From NCBI GenBank assembly GCA_026874595.1, contig CM049315.1, positions 71,841,416 through 71,905,415 of the forward strand: a DNA stretch of 64,000 nt. Reading direction: 5' to 3'. Below, piece by piece: positions 53,301 through 60,096 of the stretch. Both the position numbers and the translations under genes were made by a program. The notes below the pieces were generated by a model. It saw only the letters and a program-made list of their open reading frames with translations. It was not told the origin of the DNA and did no database searches. Source of the stretch: Sipunculus nudus. Its lineage: Eukaryota; Annelida; Sipuncula; Golfingiida; Sipunculidae. Each line of letters starts with the position of its first letter. Position 1 is the first letter of the stretch.

Positions 53301-56300
53301 TAATTAAGGCACCCAAATGATTATTTGTAACCTTTTGAGAACTTCACAAGGTTAAATTTGATCTATTACAGTAAGTCCACCCTTCCCTCTCCTAAAAATT
53401 AAGAAATTAATTAAAATAGTGCTTGCACAGTGAAACCTCGAAATTATGACCACCATTGGACCAAGATAAAGTGGTCACATTTTCAATGTGGTCATCTAAA
53501 CAAGGTCTGACTTAAAGAGCAAAAAAAAATGGGACCATGGAAAAGTGGTTGTTATTTTGAGGTGGTCACTAAACTGAGGTGGTTGTTTAAGGCAGGGTTT
53601 TACTGTAGTTACTTTTGACTTTCAAATACAGGAGCAGCTCTTGCTGGGAAGGTTGCCATAGTGACAGGTGCATCCAGTGGAATCGGGGCAGCAGTTTCCA
53701 AGGCACTGGCTAAAGCAGGATGTAAGGTTGCTATAGCAGCAAGGAGGATAGAAAAACTGCAGCAGCTGAAAGATGAGATTGAGGCTTCGGGAGGAATCGC
53801 TCTGTCAGTAAAAACAGATGTCACAAACAAAGAGGAGGTAATTATTTTATTGTAGACAAACATAAAATGTGGAATAAACTGTGGTTTTTCAGAATATCAC
53901 TGCACATGAATAAAGAAAACCCAGTAGTTATAGGCTAAGGCCATGAATGACACTTTATAGTCAGTATATACCTGGGCCGGATCCAGAACTTTTGGAAGGA
54001 AGGGGTTTCAAGTTACACTGATGGATTAATGCCTTAGCCTTAAAAGTAATTTTTCATAGGATTGAGTTAATCTCGGCCCCCCCCCTTTAGATTAGATACT
54101 ATCAGGGTTAGAACCCATTAATTAAACAGCCAGACAAACCTGTGCATGATCAAATTGTTTGAAAATTGAAATTGGTCACTATGACTTGGTTAAAATTTGC
54201 ATTACCTTTTTAGTACACATAGAGTACAGAGTTTTAATTAATTACTCAGTCACATAAGTATTTCTGAGGATGATATTTCCCAGAAATTCCCAGAAGGGAG
54301 TATTTCCCAGGTTGGGAATTCCCACAACAAGAGTTCCCAAAAAGAGTTAAGATTGCGTTTCATTTTTCTTCTTTATTCAAGTTTTTTATTCTTCCACATT
54401 TATGCTCAGTGAAAGGCTCCAATGGTTGGTTTTATTGTGCAGTGGGTAGCCAGTCAGATGCTGCTTAACTGATTTGTGGCCAGTGATGTTTTGCCTCGCT
54501 AATGCTGGGCCATCGACTGTTATTAAAGGCCAGATGTCACCAGTTAAAAGTCAGACTTTCTTTTGGATTGTCATATTTTGTCAGTGTATCAATCTGGGGC
54601 CTACTGACCATATTGATATAATATTTGACTTTATATTGCAATGTAGTCGGGCACTGGTGAATCTGTACAGCCCTGATAATCAGTGGTGATTAACACATAT
54701 TTGGCAGAGAGGCACCAAACAACTTCATTTACTTAGGCCAAAAAAAAAATAAGGTATGGTTCTCAGGCACTTTTTTTCAGAAATCAGTGCGGGCGAGCGG
54801 TATTTTATTTTTGACCTTTTTTTGAGTGTCTCCATAAAAATGTCATATGATCAGGGAAAAGTATGAAAATAACAATTTTTTTTGCAAAACAGGGAAAAGC
54901 ACTACATAAATTGTAATATTCATCTTCTTGAAAGATAAAAATCAAAATAAAAATTGTTGATGGGGGGGGGGGGGGGTAAAAATTGATGCGGGCGGTGCCT
55001 GAGAACCATACCTTTTATTTTTTTTGGCCTTAGTGGTTTGTAGTCAGCTGTGGTTGACTACCAATTAATGTTGGTTCTTTTGTTACCCAACAATTTTTCA
55101 TAATATGGTCTGATTGGTCAAGAGCTTTGTGGGCAATGCCATATATGGCATATATGGCATTGTGTTTGTTCACGCATGATGCCCTAGCCATTTAGCTGAA
55201 TTATTAGACTAGTTAGTAGTCACCTCCACTGACCCATGCTTGGCATGATAACCTGACGGATGTCTTGTCCTGCCTCACTGGTCACAAGAAATGGGCTGAA
55301 AACTGGCTACACAATACAGGCTGAATATGAACAATAAAAGGTCAATATTTTTTTTTATTTTGAATAATTTTCCATAAACATTAATTTTTTTCAGAAACCT
55401 TCAGTTCCTGAGCTTTCAGGAAATGTTTTATTAGGGCCTCGCTTGACAAGCTGGAGCCCTATAGTGATCACCATGTCAGTCTGTCCTTCCGTCCATCCGT
55501 CCTTCCTTCAGTGACACTTTCTTTCACGCACTATAACTCAAGAACAACATACTGCAGCTTTCCCAAATTAACGGGGTTGATTGGTACCTATGAGGGCTCC
55601 AGACCTATCAAATTACAGACTTGTCTGAATTCCATTATGGCTGGCACAGCCCAAACGCTGTTTTCTTTTGTGCGTGATAACTCAACAACAACATTCTGCA
55701 GCTTTCCCAAATTCACAGGAATAATTGTTACCTATGAGGGCTCCAGACCTATTGAATTACAGACTTGTCTGAATTCCAGTATGGCCGCCACAGCCCAAAT
55801 GCTGATTTTCTTTCGCACGATAACTCAACAACAACATACTGCAGCTTTTCCAAATTCACAGGAATGATTGGCACCTATGAGGGCTCCAGACTTATTGAAT
55901 TACAGACTGGCTCAAAATCAAATGTGGCCAACAGATTACATTTGGTGATTTTCTATTGCACACATTATTTCAGACATATCTTCTTTAATATCATTTGATT
56001 CAGTAGGATTTTTTTCCCTCATGCATATGGATAAAAACCTGTTTCTGTTTGTCATATTTTTCAAATTTTACTTAATTTTTCACCCATGTGAAAACTGGTC
56101 CAGCACTTGCAGAAACGTGGGGCCCTCTGAGGACCATTGTCCGACCATATCTAGTTTTATAATAGGACCATGTTCAGTATTTTTTCTGGTAAATCTATTT
56201 TGAGCTGGTAGATTTATGGTTGAACCTCTGTGGTTACAGGTAGAGAACCTGGTCCAGCAGACAGAGTGTATACTGGGACCTGTAGACATCCTTGTCAACA

Positions 56301-59300
56301 ACGCCGGGGTCATGTACTACACCATGATGAAGAACCTGCAGGTGGACCAGTGGATGAGGCAGGTGGATCTCAACTGCAAGGCAAGTACATGTGTGCCTGT
56401 AATTAAAATGAAAGAAACTTTCACCTGATAAAGTTGTTGATCTCTACTGCAAGGCAAATACATGTGTACCTGTAATTAAAATGAAAGAAACTCTCACCTG
56501 ATGAAGTTGATGATTTCAACTGCAAGGCAAGTACATGTGTGCCTGTAATTAAAATGAAAGAAACTTTCACCTGATAACGTTGTTGATCTCTACTGCAAGG
56601 CAAGTACATGTGTACCTGTAATTAAAATGAAAGAAACTCTCACCTGATGAAGTTGATGATTTCAACTGCAAGGCTAGTACATGTGTACCTGTAATTAAAA
56701 TGAAAGAAACTCTCACCTGATGAAGTTGATGATTTCAACTGCAAGGCTAGTACATGTGTACCTGTAATTAAAATGAAAGAAACTCTCACCTGATAAAGTT
56801 GATGATCTCAACTGCTAGGCCAGTACATGTGTACCTGTAATTAACATGATAGAAACTCTCACCTGACAAAGTTGATGATTTCAACCTCAAGGCAAGTACT
56901 TGTTTACCTGTAATTAAAATGAAAGGAAGTCCCACCTGATAAAGGTAATGATCTCAGCTGCAAGGCAAGTACATTTTTACCTGTAATTAAAATGAAAGAA
57001 ACTCTCACCTGATAAAGTTGATGATTTCAACTGCAAGGCAAGTACATTTGTACCTGTAATTAAAATGAAAGAAACTCTCACTTGAGGAAATTGATGATCT
57101 CAGCTGCAAGGGAAGTACATGTGTACCTGTAATTAAAAAGAAAGAAACTCTCACCTGATAAAGTTTTATTAATTCAACTGCAAGGCAAGTACATTTGTAC
57201 CTGTAATTAAAATGAAAGAATCTCTCACCTGATAAAATTGATGATCTCAACTGCAAGGCAAGTACATGTGAACCTGTAATTAAAAAGAAAGAAACTCTCA
57301 CCTGATTAAGTTGATGAATTCAACTACAAGGCAAGTACATGTGTACCTGTAATTAAAATGGCAGGCATTGTATATTGGACCAGTAAACATAAATTGTGCC
57401 TTGATACAAGCCACACAGGGGAATGCACTGCAAGGCTATCCATCCTGTTGTATAGATATGGTGGTGAACAGGGCTCCAATAATCTGAATATTAGGCTCAG
57501 ATTGATGAATTAACAGAAAAGAATACATGGGGAACTCACAAACCAATGTGAAAATCTGTCTTAATAGTAAGGAGACATTTCCTGTATTATATGCAAGTTG
57601 GCTATTGTCCATTAACCCCTGGAAGCCATGCTTGTATTTCATGTGGTCAGAAAATCAGCAAACATGGAGGTGGAGTTTCCAAATGCTGTGTTAAAACAAA
57701 ATTTTTCTTGCACATGGTAGATGGTGTTTTAAAGTGTAGTAAAATAGCTGACAGTTAGTCTGGTTTATATCAAGTGACAGTGTACTTGTCGCCATGAGGC
57801 ACTGTAAAAAAGTCTAGCATAGATTCAGACCCACACCTCCCAGTGCATCAGTCTAGTAGTCAGGCTAACCTGTCATCAACCATGACTGGTTTTATATCCA
57901 CATTAATATAATATTCATGTTTCATCTTAATTTCATCAGGAAATTAATATATTAATTGCAAAATGTTTTAATTCTGTTCCAGAATCTACTTTTTGAACAA
58001 TTTTACGTTCTGTTACTTTTTGATTATATCAATTTAAAGTCATGTTTCTTGGGTTTTATTCCCAAATGTGATGATATGATCCTACCATATTGATTTTATA
58101 TCAGTTATATTTTATATAACCACATTGGTTCAGAACATGTTATTTTACCTACAAATATGCTTTAAAAGTCAAAAGACAGTTGTTATTATTTATCATTTTG
58201 CTACAACAGGGTATGCTGAACTGCGTGGCCTGTGTGCTGAACGGTATGATTGCCAGAGGTGAAGGCCATATTGTTAACATGTCATCAGATGCTGGTAGAA
58301 AGGTATCAGTAATATTTTTATCAGTTATTAGTCCCACAGTGGGCTCTCCTTTGGGCGACCATCCTTTCTGTCAATGAAATATGGTTTATAATTGAGGTTG
58401 ATTGTTTAACTGGTAACCATTTACAATTTGTTAGCTTCATGAAACAGAAATCGGCGCAAAAATCAGAGTATTTAACAAATTTTCAAGTACAGCATAGTTA
58501 TATTTCCTGTATGCTACCTTAAACTTTAAGATAAATTTTATTAACCAAAATAGATCAGAGTAAATATATAGTGATTTAGATATACAAGTATATAAAGTTA
58601 ATGTTCAACTTTGATGGCAACAGGACAATTACCCCCTGGACAATATCCCCCGGATAATTACCCTCCAAACAATTACCTCCAGACTATAACCCCCAAGTTA
58701 ATTTGTTTTTAATTATTGACATTATCAATATTAACAGGTGCTGGTGTCAAAGACTAATATTATGAATAATGTGACATTATTACATTATCTGCTGTTTCAA
58801 GAATTTCCAGTTCTTCAGCATCCCCTTCATCCATCTAGAAGGTATATAGAGCATTATTTAAATATTTCATGCAATAAAGGATAGAGTCTACATTATGTCA
58901 AAATATAATATGTGGGGTTTACTGTATTGTGAGACTGTGAAAATGAAAACCTCACAAAACACTGTAAAAGTTGAAATTGTGAAATTTTATCCTCGCAAAT
59001 ATGAAGCCAACCACATTAATTACCCAACTCCTTTAAATGCAGTTGTATTTGCATGTATTACAAAAACAATAGTTCTCTTTGTTGGTGTGAATATGTTTTA
59101 ATCAAATAAGAAATTGGTTTTAATTCTAAAGGTGAAGAACATTTGCAATGTGCTTTATATCATGCCAAAAGCTTATTTTTGCTGAATTCAAAAGTTCTTA
59201 GCAGACCCATCCTGGCACAAGGGCTTATCATCTCCAGTTCACCCAATTTATTCATTGTTATGGTCCTGTGTGTGAGTAAACACAGTCCATATGTATCTGT

Positions 59301-60034
59301 TTACCATAACATGACATACAGCAAAAATACTAATGTGAATAAAAGAAGGGACAAAGAAGAAACAGGGGTTTGAAGCTTGAAAAATCTTGTTTTGTAAAGT
59401 TGCACTGTATGGCCACCAGGTGGCATTGGCTAAATTTATATTTTGCACCACTGATCACACCTGGTTCAAGCTTTTTCCACTTCTTACTGGAGCAGGTGAA
59501 AGGTTTAAGAATGAAAACATTTTATGGAGAAAACAATTTATTTCTTGTATATTTAACATACCTGGTATGTGAAAATGTCCCTTTAAGGTATGGTATTCAA
59601 GACACTCATGGCCTCTTGCACAGACTAGACAGTATCTTGAGAATAAACTTAACCTTTGACCACAGGCTAGCCTGATACATTAATCATCTTTAGCCTCATA
59701 TTTGTCTTTGCAGGGTTTTCCAGGTCTGGCTGTGTACTCAGGGACCAAATTCTTTGTAGAAGGGACATCCCAGGCCATGAGACAGGAACTGTGTGGGTCA
59801 GGGGTCAAGGTCACCTGTATACAGCCAGGAGATGTGAAAACAGAACTTCTCACTCACACCACAGATACAGAGGTAAGCTGATGAGCGTGGTTTTTAATGT
59901 TTTATATGGATGACTAATTTTCTCTGATATGTGCTCCTATAAACTACAAATATTTTACTCACATTGGAAAGAGAGAGGGACAGAAAATTTGGTATACACA
60001 CAAGATACACACACATACATACATAGTTACATAC

Positions 60035-60096
<62 letters not shown>

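Noticed and set aside
55511..55867. 118-codon frame with repeated [12 protein letters not shown] peptide
   Set aside because: Follows a 144-bp tandem repeat (48 codons), so the peptide repeat mirrors the DNA repeat. Probably non-coding.
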